DNA of 64,000 bases. Source: Dryococelus australis. Taxonomy: Eukaryota > Arthropoda > Insecta > Phasmatodea > Phasmatidae. The notes under the pieces were generated by a model. That model was not told the DNA's origin. It ran no database searches and worked only from the letters and a program-made list of their open reading frames with translations. The position numbers and the translations under genes were made by a program. Of the stretch, positions 46,216 to 58,079 are shown piece after piece. The DNA lies in NCBI GenBank assembly GCA_029891345.1, contig CM056993.1, forward strand, positions 226,406,924-226,470,923, read 5' to 3'. Position 1 is the stretch's first letter, and each line of letters begins with the position of its first letter.

Positions 46216-46740
46216 TATTTGACTTTGCCATGGGGGTTGGCGACGTAACACAACTACTTTTGTGTATTTGTGTTGTGTTAGAACTGTGATAGCTGGTCTA
46301 TGTGAATGGGGACGGAAATTGTGAAAACTTATTATCACTTTTATTTCTACAACAGGTATTTCATGCTATCCTTTCCGCAGCGGGGTCTTGTCGGTGCAGT
46401 GGGAGAACAGTGTTGTCCTTGGAAACTGCTTTCACCGACACAAAAAATTCTACATTCCCAAGTCTCGGTTGTAAATAGTGTTTTCTGCGTGTCAGGTAAC
46501 TGGAAGTTGGTGGCTATGGAGAAAATTCTTATCTCAACTTTGCTCTCGTGTTGTCCACATGTTAAATGTTCTTTGAAGTGTACACACTATTTCACACACA
46601 GTTACAGTGCTGGTCTCCAGTAATTTTTTTGGAATATCATGTAATATATTGAAATTTGTTAAGGATTTTAGGTAGTATTTCTTAATTTTGTTTTGGGTAA
46701 TGTAATATAATATTGGAAACATGATATTTTAAAAATACAT
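46216..46740. other. No feature recognised
   Basis: No convincing gene; short open frames only. Confidence 0.4.
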
Positions 46741-47160
46741 TTGTCACTAGTGAGCTGTGGTTGGCTTAGCGAAGGGTCTGCAGAAAGGGGGGAAGGTGGT
46801 CTGCGCCTCTTGGCTTGCTCGGCGTTCGGGACTGGCTGGGGGCAGCGGGGGAGCAAGGTGTGCCCCTCTGCGCCTTCTGAACTACTCATTCTCCGCATTT
46901 GCTTGTGCGTTGTGTGGAGAGGTCCAGCAGGCAGTAAGGCGGTCCAGGTTAGGATGGGGGAGGGGAAAAGCAGATCTTCGCTTGTCTTCCACCACACTTG
47001 TGCAGTTCATGTTTGGAGTGGTGAAACAGGGGAAGACATGGAGTTGAGAGAGAGAGAGAGAGATAGAGAAAGATATTCTAATTGTGTCATTTTCGCTCAA
47101 GAAAGTTTATTATTGCATTTTCAAGGCCATCAAAATGTAGCAAATGTATGGAGCTTCTAA
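46741..47160 (+). other. GC-rich segment with overlapping open frames, coding status unknown
   Basis: Open on the plus strand for 139 codons and, in another frame, 96 codons; also open on the minus strand. The GC-rich part (46750-47040) ends in an (AG)n tract (47042-47060). Frames open in several registers argue for compositional bias. A 5' exon of a host gene cannot be excluded, but there is no recognisable motif. Confidence 0.25.
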
Positions 47161-47532
47161 AATACACGAGGAGTTGCTACTTCCTTCGCAACTATAGTTC
47201 GTGAAACAACGTGGCAACTGAAAAACATGAAAAGTGCTGCTAGTGCTGGGACTGCTTTGGTGGTGCTAGTGTGGGCTTTAAGTACTTTTTTTTTCGTGCC
47301 TGGCTACAATCTCCTTGCTGACTTGGGTATCCCCTCCCTTTTCCTACCTTTGCTTTTTCCTTTGTTCCCCTCCTCTACCTGCGCCATACTTCTTTTTTGA
47401 ATTCACGTAAGACCATGTGCACTTGCTTTCGCCCTTCTTACTTCGGCAAACTTTGCTTGTGTAACATAAATTGCCCTTCTACCATACTATGTGTTTGCTG
47501 CATTTATTCATCTGTGTCATTGTACGAACTTA
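47161..47532. other. No feature recognised; ends in TTA target site
   Basis: Left flank of the Harbinger element; TTA at 47530-47532 is its target duplication. Confidence 0.5.
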
Positions 47533-47563
47533 AAGCGCCCGTGCACTAGGCGACCGGGCCGCA
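47533..47563. repeat. Left TIR of the Harbinger element
   Basis: Pairs with 49821-49851. Confidence 0.85.
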
Positions 47564-47807
47564 CGACCACCGAGAAACCTTATGGTATATCGGACAAGGC
47601 ACACCAGGCCGCGGCGGTCGGCTGGTGGCCGCGACTGTCGGGAACCCACGCGGTGCAGAGGCGAGCAAGATAACGCCGCGACCAGATGTTTACCCTTGAT
47701 GCAATGGTGGACTGTGCACGTGCAACAGAAACGGCGCGATGAGACAGATTTCATCGTCGGTTTTACGTTACTACTTGTACTGTGTGGGTTTGCTGAGAGC
47801 ATTTATA

Positions 47808-47987
47808 ATGAAAAAGTCTAATAACATCGACACTGAAGTGCTTATAATGGAAATTGAAAAATGCCCAACCATTTGGAATCTATCGTACGACGAATACAGC
47901 CACAAAAATTCAAAAAGAAAATGTTGGGGAGACATAGTCGACTTGTTCGGTGGTGCAGAACTGTCAAATGCTGAAAATAAGTACTAG
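47808..47987 (+). CDS. MADF domain exon of the Harbinger accessory protein
   Basis: From the ATG at 47808 the frame gives about 59 residues. It contains Leu-Ile-Met-Glu-Ile-Glu, Pro-Thr-Ile-Trp-Asn-Leu, Tyr-Asp-Glu-Tyr and Lys-Cys-Trp-Gly-Asp-Ile, the spaced aromatic residues of a MADF (Myb/SANT-like) DNA-binding domain. The frame ends in TAG immediately before GTAAGC (47988), a good splice donor in another frame, so the domain probably continued through an intron. In Harbinger elements the accessory protein helps the transposase reach the nucleus and bind the TIRs (family knowledge). An upstream in-frame ATG at 47739 exists but encodes non-conserved residues. Confidence 0.6.
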   Translation: MKKSNNIDTEVLIMEIEKCPTIWNLSYDEYSHKNSKRKCWGDIVDLFGGAELSNAENKY

Positions 47988-48034
47988 GTAAGCACATTTT
48001 ATTATTTCAATGGTTGTCAGACCAAACATATTAC

Positions 48035-48786
48035 AGCATAACTTTAAATATATGTGTCCTGCCAGTCAACTCGTCCTTTGTTTTCAAAGTACTCGTAAAA
48101 ATGTTCCTGTACTTTGACGACGATCGGTTCCTCGCCCCACATAACAAATTGACACAGCATACACACCTTGTTGAGGACCTTCCAGTGTATCTTCAAATCT
48201 ATAACCATCTCATTTGTTCACGTAATTGTGAATAACACAGCACGCTTTGATAATTTTTATGGCAAAAAGTATTTTCGCGTTCAGTGGGCGATGTAAAATA
48301 CGCCACTTGTTGGCCATTACGCTAAAAGGGCACTCAACAAAACGTCTGGCTCGGGTCAGTCTGTAGTTAAAAATCCTCTTTCGGACACCTCAAAGACTTG
48401 CCGCTGTAAGGGCGCATAAGGTGCTCTGATAACTGAAAAGACTCGTCACCTACCAAAACAGATGGCATAGGCTCGTACCTCGTTTCAGAAAAAGGACAAT
48501 TGTCAGAGAAGTTCAAATCGTTATCCATCAGAGCTTTGTAAAACTTACAGTCCTTGAAGATAGTTGAGTCACTTTCCTTATCGTGTGCAACAACGTTTAT
48601 AGCTACAAAACTAAAATTTGCATCATATACTGCCAACAAAATGAAAGAAAAGTTGTGCTTGTAATTGTAGTTGACTGAACCAGAATGGAGTGGTTTAATT
48701 ACTCTGATATGCTTACTGCCAACTGCTCCCACATAGTTAGGGAAGTTTGCACGTACTTTGATTCCTTCGGCTGTCTTTGTTACCAC
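48035..48786 (-). pseudogene. Harbinger transposase, catalytic exon (broken)
   Basis: The DDE nuclease domain of a Harbinger transposase. An open stretch (48786-48367) contains the first catalytic region, where the expected Asp in Gly-Ala-Val-Asp-Gly-Lys-His reads Gly-Ser; a Lys-His-Asn-Phe-Ser-Phe block; and the second catalytic region Val-Gly-Asp-Glu-Ser-Phe (about 48450). After one frameshift near 48365, the third region Phe-Val-Glu-Cys-Pro-Phe retains its Glu (about 48320). A conserved tail runs to about 48035. Loss of the first Asp and the frameshift make it inactive. Confidence 0.8.
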
Positions 48787-48794
48787 ACATAAGG

Positions 48795-49160
48795 AAGGTC
48801 ATAAAATTTCGGAAGCTGGCCACTCAAATGGAGATACTGGATATAATCAATAGGAATGTGGGATATGTACCAGGAAATAATGCACCCTACCCCTGTCCAA
48901 CACCATCTCACTTGTCGCAGCACTATGTATCGCCACAGACTACATTTGGATCGCCAATAGCAGTTCCTGTCAATTAACAAATCCATTACGATGTATACGC
49001 AACAACTTTGTGGCATACATTAATAAATAACAACAACAGTGATCAACAATCTTCTGTGGGAAACCGCCATTGGCCACACAGTGATTCCTCTGCAATGTAT
49101 TTTGGTCGAGAGATTCTGTGGACTCCCCTCAGTCGAAGGTACTTACGCTTTTTAACTGAA
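48795..49160 (+). CDS. Possible C-terminal exon of the MADF accessory protein
   Basis: The plus strand is open from about 48777 to 48977, with a Lys/Phe-Arg-Lys ... Met-Glu-Ile-Leu-Asp-Ile-Ile segment reminiscent of a BESS-type motif and a Pro/Gln/Ser-rich tail, then one stop and further open sequence to 49208. Such a tail often follows MADF domains. It lies beyond the transposase catalytic exon, so if real the accessory gene would enclose that exon in an intron on the opposite strand. Weakly supported. Confidence 0.3.
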
Positions 49161-49457
49161 AACGTATTGCATTGTTGTGTTTTCAGTGATATAGCAAAAC
49201 ATATATAATATTCTTACCTCAGAAAAAACTGTTATGTTCAGTAAATTACTTAATTGTTTTGTACGGTATTTTTGGTGTAAACGAAGTTCCTATGTAGTTT
49301 ACAATACATTCTTGTGTACTTCTTCTGAATGTTTAATTCATTAACCACAATACTAATTTTCAACCACTTATATTTTACGTCATAACATGCAACTGTATTC
49401 TCACACAATAGAACTACTATGCACAACTCAATTTATGTTTATCTTTTTTAACGATAA

Positions 49458-49757
49458 TTATAGTCGCCGCAAAGTCACTATCAGTTTCTTCTCCGGACAT
49501 ATCGCCTTCCTCAATGGTGTATCACAGCCTTTCAGATTGTTTTGTAATGCAAGCAGAAGTTCATGAAAGGACTCGACAGACATCCTCGTGTAGTCGAAAA
49601 ACTTTTGTCTATACTGTCTGTGGTCATGATAAAATATTGCAAACATGCCCTTTTTATTGCGCGTTTGTAACAAAGCATGTATCCATAATTTCTTCTTCGT
49701 ACTATTTCTACGCTTTCTCATTAGGTACCACTTAGCTGCTACTTGCTCCGCGTTCAT
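49458..49757 (-). pseudogene. Harbinger transposase, N-terminal exon
   Basis: From an ATG at 49755-49757 the frame gives about 100 residues: a Trp-Tyr-Leu-Met-Arg-Lys-Arg-Arg basic region, Trp-Ile-His-Ala-Leu-Leu, Phe-Phe-Asp-Tyr-Thr-Arg-Met-Ser, and a Pro-Leu-Arg-Lys-Ala-Ile block, the normal N-terminal part of this transposase. The helix after the Thr-Leu-Arg end is missing, and about 670 bp separate it from the catalytic exon, more than the usual intron. Confidence 0.75.
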
Positions 49758-49820
49758 CGTCGGACTGAACAACCTGGTCGCACACCATAGTCGCAGACAT
49801 GTCGCTGTATTTTCTGGCCG

Positions 49821-49851
49821 CGCGGCCAGCTCGCCTAGTGCGCGGGCGCCC
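49821..49851. repeat. Right TIR of the Harbinger element
   Basis: Pairs with 47533-47563; the outer GGG is retained here, while the left end has two G-to-A changes. Confidence 0.85.
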
Positions 49852-50960
49852 TTAGGTTCGTTGTGTGTGAGGAAGCCACGACAATTACACATTGCTAAGA
49901 AGTGCGCAATTTTCAATATGACTACAATATCTGAAATCGGTAAGTCGTGGAGTGGAACAACAGTTAGCTGACATTGGTAAGAATGTAATTTGCTGGAATA
50001 GTTTGGGTGATTTCGTGGGCCAGTCATTCTAAATTGAAGTTTGGTATTTTGGTTTTGAGGAAAAATTCATATCTGGCTATAAATTTAACTTTGCCCAATC
50101 TCCCAGGTTTTGGTTTGTTACTGAGTTTAATTTCCTTATTTTAGGTTTAGCTTGACACCACGACTTGCTGGGGGTTAAATTATTCTGCTTGTAATTAGGG
50201 GTAATACAAGCTAGTTTCAAAATCGCAAATGGATCTTGCTTTATAAACTTAATGGTGGTGTTCATGGGGCTTGTATAAAGGAAGCCGTCAGTATTGATAT
50301 TTCCCATGATAGTTGTCATAAAACGGTTGTATGCGCACCTGCAATGCGCCTTTATAAAAGGGGGAAGGTGCAGGTTGCCTTGACATCTCCTTCTCCTATG
50401 ATTTAATTTTCAGTGTGGAGTTTGATAAATGAAATGCGTGTCCCTTTACGGTATTCAGGGATATTATTTAATTGATGTGTGGAATTTTTTATCAGTTTCC
50501 TATGTTTTAATAAACAAGTGTGTGTGTGTAGTTGTGATACCACTATATTTATAATGAAAAAATATTTAATGAGGCTTTAATTAGCTGAAAATCCATATGG
50601 AATTACGCTCTATAAGCTTTTGAGTCTTGATAATAAAATTTGGCCCTGTTTGGTGGTGAGTCATTTTGTGAAGGCTTGGTAACCACGAGCAAGGTTCGCA
50701 TCACTGCTTGGTTGCAGTTGTTTGCACACGAGCCAAATAAATGGAGTTGGATTTCAATGTAACCTTTCGCATTGTGTAACTAATACATGCACTTACATTG
50801 TAATAATAAAGGTTTGCGAATTCAGAAAGGAATTCACCTCCTTTTATCTATTTCTTGGTGACTGGGTACAATTTTGAATCAGCCCATACACTAACATGTT
50901 CGGGTTATTGATTAATATTGAATTTAGCTTGAGTAAGTAAAGTTAGGTAACTCCGTGATA
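49852..50960. other. No feature recognised
   Basis: Right flank of the Harbinger element (TTA at 49852-49854), then spacer; short open frames without motifs. Confidence 0.4.
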
Positions 50961-51010
50961 TCAAGCTATGGCGTGACAGATATAATGCTCTCTGTCACGC
51001 CATAGCTTGA
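50961..51010. repeat. Perfect 20-bp inverted repeat with 10-bp loop (hairpin)
   Basis: The arm TCAAGCTATGGCGTGACAGA (50961-50980) and its exact reverse complement (50991-51010) enclose TATAATGCTC. There is no mismatch in 20 bp. It could form a stable hairpin in DNA or RNA. Confidence 0.97.
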
Positions 51011-53032
51011 ACAAAAAACTGTTTTACGATTTTTTCAGCGTATAGCAGAAACATCCAGGAGTATGTTAAGCCCACACACTCCATTTCTAGGCTAATGCAC
51101 GAAGTTCTAGGAGTCTATTCGCTACGCGGAATAGCGTGGACGTAACAGTAACCGGCCATGAAAACAGTAATGGACAATTTTATTTCCCAGAAACTAACTT
51201 TCCTGTGTATAAATGTCATATTAACACCAGTGAAAAGTAAAATACATATAATTAACATACACAATTGACATGGAAGTAGTGTCACGTGTTTAAGGTGTGT
51301 GAGCTTAGAAATGTGACAGTTTCTCTTAGGTTTTGGGATTGTTTTCTTCACGCTTCGTGTTGACATTCCGCCCAAGCGGAATAAATCAGACTGCTCCTAC
51401 ATGTCTGAAAGTCTGAAAGAAACGTTGCGGTTCGTGAAGGAGGGACTGAAGTGAAGTAAGCTACTAATCCCTCATTCGAATTTGTCTTGCCAACTTTTTT
51501 CTATAGGCATACACGCATCTCACTTTGTACCCCAAACCTGTATAACAGTTGCTTGTTTAAAGGGTTTCAAATGCAAATATATTAATTACACAGGTTACAG
51601 GACTATAGCACGTTAAAACCTCCTTGCTGGAGTAATGAAATATGCATATTTATTGAGGGGACAGTGTAATATTTCAGAATATTGCAGGACGGAAAGAATT
51701 TTTTTTATAGTAAATATGTTAGAATTTAAATTTTAAATTATTTTTGTTTGCATTTCAAATGAATGCTATGTGCGTATGTCTGTGAAAACTATGTTGAATT
51801 AGATCATCCTTCCATTCGGTTTACCATTTCCTATTATGAAATTCTCTTTGGTGTTATGTTATTTTGACTGAGTTACTTAAGGAAACACTGAAAACAATCT
51901 GAAAGAAATAATAATAATAATAATAATCCAGAAAAGGAAATTTCGAAATGTTTGGAATAAATATCGCTGCATGTAGATAAAAAAATTTTTTTTGCAGTCT
52001 TTCACGTTGAATGTTAATTTCGTTTTCCAGCATTTTGAAGACATTATTTTGGATCACGAGAAGAGTTTGGTAAACTGATGTGTCGAGGTGTACTAATAGA
52101 GAGATTCTGCAACTGTGGGAATTCAGTCCGAATGTATCTACTGGAGTTTCGAGCCCATGGGGAGATGGTCAATATGCAGGACGGACTTCGTTTGGGCATA
52201 TGCTGTTCCAGCTCTCTTTAATGCAGTCTTATAAGGTGAACTCCACCCATTTATACATCTTCAGCGGAACTGTAAGAAAGTTTATATCCTACTTCGGTCC
52301 TGTTTCCAGAAGTAGCAGTTTAAGAATTCGTGTAATTAAGGACCAGCTGGAAACTTTGAATAATTTCTTAAGAGTGATGAGAGTTTTTTAAATTGATTAA
52401 TACCAAAGACTGACACCTAATATCTATAAACTATTTTCTCAGTATGAAATAATTTAATTACCTATATATATATTCTTTTAATCACATATTGTAAGGAAGG
52501 ATGCAGAGAGTTTGATATTTGTCTTTAAAATTCTGATACCAATCCAAAGTGAGCAGCATCTTAATTTCTCTTTACGTCGTTAATTCATCTGTTCGGTCTT
52601 TTTCTTAAATTTGCATTAAATTTTCATAATTACTTTGTTCTTTTCTTTAGTGGGCGTAGCATATTAATAAGCTCTATTAAATGGTAGGGTTTATTTTTTT
52701 TGGGATAATCTGGTTGGATTTGTTGATTTTGTATATTCACAGTCATATGACTTATAATTAGATATTTATTCTTGGCGCCCATATGTCCTGTATATATAAT
52801 TTTATTTGTTATATTTACTACAATAATTCCTATCATAAAATCAAAGTACCATTTCGTCAAAAGTTGTATGTATTTCTGTGAGAGGGAGACAACTATTAAG
52901 AGATACTCTCCTCTGCTAAGATTTACACAGAGAACAATATAATTCACACTTCACATATTGTCACCCTTACGAGTGAGCACAGATGTACAAGTAAAGATCT
53001 GAGTGACGTTCGTCGTATGTGTATTCTCAAAC
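51011..53032. other. Intergenic; (ATA)n at 51909-51927
   Basis: AT-rich, with one trinucleotide tract. No coding block recognised. Confidence 0.4.
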
Positions 53033-53081
53033 CTAAAAAAAAAAAAAAAAAAACATGTTTTTTTTTTTTTTTTTTTTTTTA
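53033..53081. repeat. Poly(A)-ACATG-poly(T) inverted homopolymers
   Basis: About 19 A residues, CATG, then about 23 T residues. Confidence 0.97.
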
Positions 53082-53179
53082 GATTGGCACCCCAAACATG
53101 GGGCTACGAGAAATTTAAAACAGGGCCCACGAAACTATTAATTGCACTGGTGTAATATACATAGACATTATTTTACACA

Positions 53180-54905
53180 ATGGATAAAGAGGATAGAGGC
53201 TTCCTTCGCAGCTCTTTGCACATGGATAGCATAGAGGAAAGGGGTAAGAAAAATGAGTCAGTTCATGAAGTAGGCGTAAATGACGATTGCAGCGAGGAAG
53301 GCGTCGCAGATAGACTATCATCAGGTCTATCATATGTATCCATGCATTCAGAGAGTTCGCCAAATGGAGTTAAAAGTAGTTTTAGAGCCACAAAAGACAG
53401 GAATCGACCGCGAGTAATAGCAATAGTAGTACTATTAACTTTGATATATTGGCACAAATGTTCGCACAGCTGCAAACTTCAATATCGTCATGAGCCACTC
53501 AATTAACGGAGATAAAAGTGTCACAAGATTCGCAAACCACTCAGATGCAAGGGTTAAAGACTGAATTGCGTGAGGCAATTAAGAAGCAGGATGCCAGAAT
53601 TGACGAGTTTAAAAATAATATTTGTAGTTTGGTCAATTAAGTGGAAAGCTAATTTAACGTGCAAAATGATCGAATTAATTCACTTAGAAATGCATAGTCC
53701 ATTTTAGAAAATCAAGTGTTATATCAAAACACGGTCGTTGAAAATAAATTGGCTTAAATCATTAAAGAATTTACGACCGAGAACATTGCTGCGTTACTCC
53801 ATTTGAGAGACGATGTGAATGCAACTCACGAGAACTTTGCTCAGCTGATATCTCAAGTAGATACCAAAGATACCAAAGTAGTAGAAATGGAAGGTAAAGT
53901 TTTACAATCGTCAGTAGTAGAGGCGAATAATTTATCACGTGCTCTGAAAACCCAACTCAATTCGTTGGTAAATCATCATGAAAATCGTCTCAGTCGAACT
54001 GAGAATCACACCATTGCGTACGCGAGAATTTGGAAAAGAAAACTTCATATCTAAAAGGGTAGCTTTCTCAAAATGATCGGAGATTGGAAGCAGCCTTGAT
54101 AGAGACGCAAAAGTAACTTGGAAATGAGGCACAAAACCCAGTGCGTACAGCTATTATATAGGTCAGGAATGACAATTGCCTGTTCATACTGATGAGTATG
54201 AACTGCTCACTTCCGGCTCAAGTGTCTGCAATACTAAATCCTACTGCCGCTCTTGTCCATCATCCCGCTAAACAGAGGTCGGAGGAAATTTCAATATTCA
54301 CTGGCCACAGCAAAGAAAATCCTGTTACGTATTTAAAACGACTGGATGGATATTCGTATATATTTGGGCTAATTGTGGTTGAAAAACTCGGATGCTTAGT
54401 TTTCAGCCTGAAATCCACAGCATTGTATTGGTGGGAAGTTATTCAAGACACCGAGCGCAGTTTTGAGGAATTTTGTTCTAAATTCCTAAAACAATTTTGG
54501 GATTAAAAAATACAAGGAAATTTAGGATCTATTTTGCCATAAGAGATGTTTGATCCTAGATTAGGAAAATCTCTAGGGAAACATTTCCGAGACATCTATG
54601 AAATATCTCGTTATCTGACAGCACATGTGGAGGACGATTAATTCGTAGAGGTTATTTTACCTCAACCTTCTCTGCGATACCAGGAAAAGTGGCCTGGCAG
54701 AGTCTATACAGATTTAGCTGATTTTAAAGTTCAACTCCTACGTTTGAAGCAGCTCGATCGTTAAAAGTCTGTTATACAATAGCGGCACTCGCGTTACTTT
54801 CCCAAATTCTGCAATCAAAAACTCTACCGGGCCCGTGACATGCGTCACGACTCGCCTAGCGGTAGCAGAAGACAATATGGCCTCGCAAGGCTCAACTATG
54901 GCTTA
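53180..54905 (+). pseudogene. gag: Gag-like gene of a gypsy-class retrotransposon, broken
   Basis: Plus-strand remnant. An ATG at 53180 starts an acidic/Ser-rich N-terminus. A long coiled-coil-like region with stops spans about 53540-54060. A retrotransposon gag capsid domain follows (54192-54730), with Ile-Phe-Thr-Gly-His-Ser-Lys-Glu-Asn-Pro, Ala-Leu-Tyr-Trp-Trp-Glu, and Phe-Cys-Ser-Lys-Phe-Leu-Lys-Gln-Phe-Trp blocks, the typical order of insect Ty3/gypsy Gag. The basic tail near 54780-54900 is Arg/Tyr-rich, where a nucleic-acid-binding tail is expected. No pol or LTR was found alongside, so it is an isolated fragment unrelated to the retrovirus at 2877-13852. Confidence 0.65.
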
Positions 54906-56169
54906 AGGTGACACTAAAATTGTGGCCAATCACTGGGTGACTACTTCGTTAAATTATTAATAAACTCTCCTGCCTTTGGCAACCGGCCTATAACATCCAA
55001 TATCTCGGCCATGTAAGAGAACAACATATATTGCACACTAGAAACAGTGATAATCATAAAAATCCAACATATTTATATGTGACACATCAACAGTTAAATA
55101 AATATTCAGAACACACGCAAATTAGTAAAATAACATCAACTAGACCACACATTAGAAAATAAATAATTATATAACCTGGTATCTGAATTAGCATATAAAC
55201 TCATAAAGTCTTTTTGCGCATAAATTAAGTGGTGAAAATCCAGCCGTTACTACAGAAACGTAATCACGTTACACAATTTGGTTTCAATCTCCTATGGCAC
55301 ATAAAAATGATGTGAAAAATAAACATACGTGACTATAAAATATTGACTTCGTTATAAAAACTGTTTTCGATTAAAACGTATGCATTTTACGCATACAGCA
55401 GTATTTGCAATGACCCAGACTTTCAAACACAGCCGTCACACTGCACGTTACAATATAATTGACCCTGTCGTGGGAAAACAGATCTATCACATCATCGTTA
55501 CTTGTTTAGTTAGGTTTACATAACACAAATTCCCGAGACGATGAAAGAGAGACTGACAAGTCAAAAAGCGTAAACAAAGGAGGAATTGCTTGTTCGCGTG
55601 TTAAATGCTTGTGAGCACGTTAAAGAATAATAGAGACACCAACTCCGTCTAGCAATACAGCATCTGACTACACGAGCTGTAGTTGGCTGTGGCAATTTGA
55701 GCATGTGTTGTGAAGGGAATTTTCACAATACAACCCAACACGTTACGATCTAGTTGTGTGCCGTTCCCATTCTTGTCAGTTCCACATAACTGTATCACGG
55801 ACACCTTTTCGAAAAGAGCGTTTTCGTCGGAATGATCCCTACTATCACCTCTTAATTTATTTATGTTTCCCCCTGAAACAGCCGATATTATGTGAAAGGC
55901 AACAAGATGATTGTCTTCTGTTTATTTCAATTAAATTTGGAGAAGAAGGGTTGAGCTGTTCTGCAATTGAGCTATGGCCCTCTGTTCGTTGATTACTATA
56001 AATGGTTGTCAGGGTATTAATTGGGACAGCATTAACTTGGTGGATGCGACGGGTAATGAATGATCTTTGCAACTGAGTGGTAGCACATTGCTTGATTTTG
56101 TAATTACCTGGTTTTGAAATAAGTACAATCATTCTGACGAGCTGATGGCAAGGGGACTGGGGACCCGAG
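54906..56169. other. No feature recognised
   Basis: No LTR or coding sequence identified downstream of the gag remnant. Confidence 0.4.
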
Positions 56170-57260
56170 CGGAGCCGGCTACCACCATTTTGTAATTGCT
56201 CTTTTTTTTCACAAAAAAAAATCTTTTTTTCCCTCAAGATTTTTCGTATTTCCCTTAAAATCAACCTTTTTTCCCTTAAAACGTCTTTTTCTTTTTCCTG
56301 AAAATGTAGAAGCTACCAACGTTCAAAGTGAATTCTCAGAAGACACTTTTTGAGCCATTGCAAGGACTTGGGAGCTCGCTTTTCTAAAGCAGGACAGTGG
56401 CGGCCATATTGGTTTTGTAGGCATAGGTTACGCCAAATCGATATACAGGGTACAGGGCCTGGAGCCAGAGCTGACCGTCAATCATCTTGGTTCTCTCACC
56501 CCTCTAAGCCGCGATGTTGGATGTTGGTAACCTTGCTTTGACTTTGACTTCAATGACCTTTTACCTTGAACCCAAAAGATTCAAAAAATTCTAAACAAAA
56601 TTAAAAATAATTTTAAAAACTTCCAAAAATTATGAAAATTTAGGACATGAAAATAAAATAAAATTTAAATTATAAACATCGAATACTTGGGAATAACGAA
56701 AATCAGGATCGAAGCCAGAGCAGATTGGCCGCCATGTTAATGTCACGTAACTACCATAATGAATGCAAGTGACCTTGACCTTGAACCAAATTCTTTGACA
56801 TTGTGCCCCATGACCATAACTTTGAATGGTCTTAAACCCCAAAAAATTAATTAAAACCAAATAATTGCAAAATAATTTTAAAACCTCCAAAACTTATAAA
56901 AATTTTACATAAAAACTTATTTAAAAACCTCGTGCAGACTACTCACCCCGCTCCAATCAATCACACTGTATTAACATTCGCCGCCTTTCCCACCACACCG
57001 ATAATCATTCGGTCGAACGCACTCTGCTCGCCATATTGATTTTTTCCTTCGTCATTGGTTTACATTTTCAACACCTAGATGGCGCTCATGACTCCGACCA
57101 ACATGTTGGATCTGGCTGACCTTCACCTTGTGAAGGTGTGATCTTGACCCTGTATACATGACCTTCGACAACCTTGAACACAAATAATTCAAAAAATTTA
57201 TAAATAATTCCAAAACAATCTCAAAAAATTTAAAAAATTGTTTAAAAATAAAAAATAATA
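56170..57260. repeat. Degenerate repeats with GACCTTGACCTTGAAC motif, plus TTTTTCCCTTAAAA tract
   Basis: TTTTTCCCT(T/C)AA words recur at 56225-56300. Three units then combine a GACCTT(G/C)A(C)CTTG(A) motif (56545-56570, 56771-56787, 57118-57175) with an AAAA-TTCAAAAAATT/AATTTTAAAA-rich tail. CCGCCATGTT-type words occur between them. Confidence 0.55.
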
Positions 57261-57640
57261 ATTATAGACTTATCATTTCATTGATATTTCTATCAATAAC
57301 GCAATATATCTATCAACCCTTACCATAATCCGCAATCGACCCATCAGTCGACACCAATCACACCAATCACACCAATCCACACAAAGCCATATGCCAATTC
57401 ACACTAATCCATACCGATCCACAGCCATCGTTCGCAATCTTTCTCAGCAAACTACAGTTATCCACAACAATACTTCCATCAACCCCAATAAATCGTTAAA
57501 CCCCAATCCTTCGCAATCATCTTCCGTAATCCACATCAGTCAATGTCAATTATTCGATCAATATTAATCCTTCGATCAATCCTAATCCTTCGATATATCC
57601 CAGTTTTGCAATCGACCCTTCAATCAATTCTTCGGTTTGT
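57261..57640. repeat. Low-complexity CAATCC/TTCGATCAAT repeat
   Basis: ACACCAATC words (57350-57420) pass into TTCGATCAAT(A/C)(T/C)TAATCC words (57540-57600). Confidence 0.6.
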
Positions 57641-58079
57641 CCCTCATCCATATGATACATTCGTTCGCCAACTGTCTCCAAATTTGTACATAATAATGGA
57701 ATCAATATTTTGTATGCTGGTCACAATCCATGAATATTTATACTTAAAATCTTTAATAATATTCTGTATGCGGATCTTTACGGTAATAGTCGAGTGCTCA
57801 AAGCACAACCTTGAAGTTATTACGGTTAAAAGTATATAGCACAAAAAATTATAATATACAATTGTTATTTACATAAATTATGCTGCTTTCTTTCGTACTA
57901 CAACTACACAAAAAGGAACTCATCACATCATGCTGTATAACCACTATCTCTTAGTTCACTATTCTTCTTAATATGAGAGATATCTCCACATTGTTGGAAG
58001 TGATTAAATGTGAGCCTACAAACAAGTACATTCAGGTATTCAGGAAATAGGTAGGCAGTATTCTCAGCGTTCAGCAAAT
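57641..58079. other. No feature recognised
   Basis: AT-rich spacer. Confidence 0.4.

Larger units (their letters stand above)
47533..49851. mobile_element. PIF/Harbinger transposon with TIRs and TTA target duplication
   Basis: A 2319-bp element. The left end reads AAGCGCCCGTGCACTAGGCG (47533). The right end, in reverse complement from 49851, reads GGGCGCCCGCGCACTAGGCG; about 26 of the first 31 positions pair. TTA flanks both sides (47530-47532 and 49852-49854), the 3-bp duplication expected for PIF/Harbinger. It holds the two expected genes: a DDE transposase on the minus strand and a MADF-type DNA-binding protein on the plus strand. Frameshifts and a lost catalytic residue make it non-autonomous now. 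Confidence 0.9.

Noticed and set aside
46741-47160. 139-codon plus-strand ORF
   Set aside because: Several frames on both strands are open in the same GC-rich stretch, so compositional bias is the simpler explanation.
48777-49016. Minus-strand 78-codon ORF as a transposase exon
   Set aside because: No transposase block is recognisable there; the plus-strand reading is slightly more protein-like.
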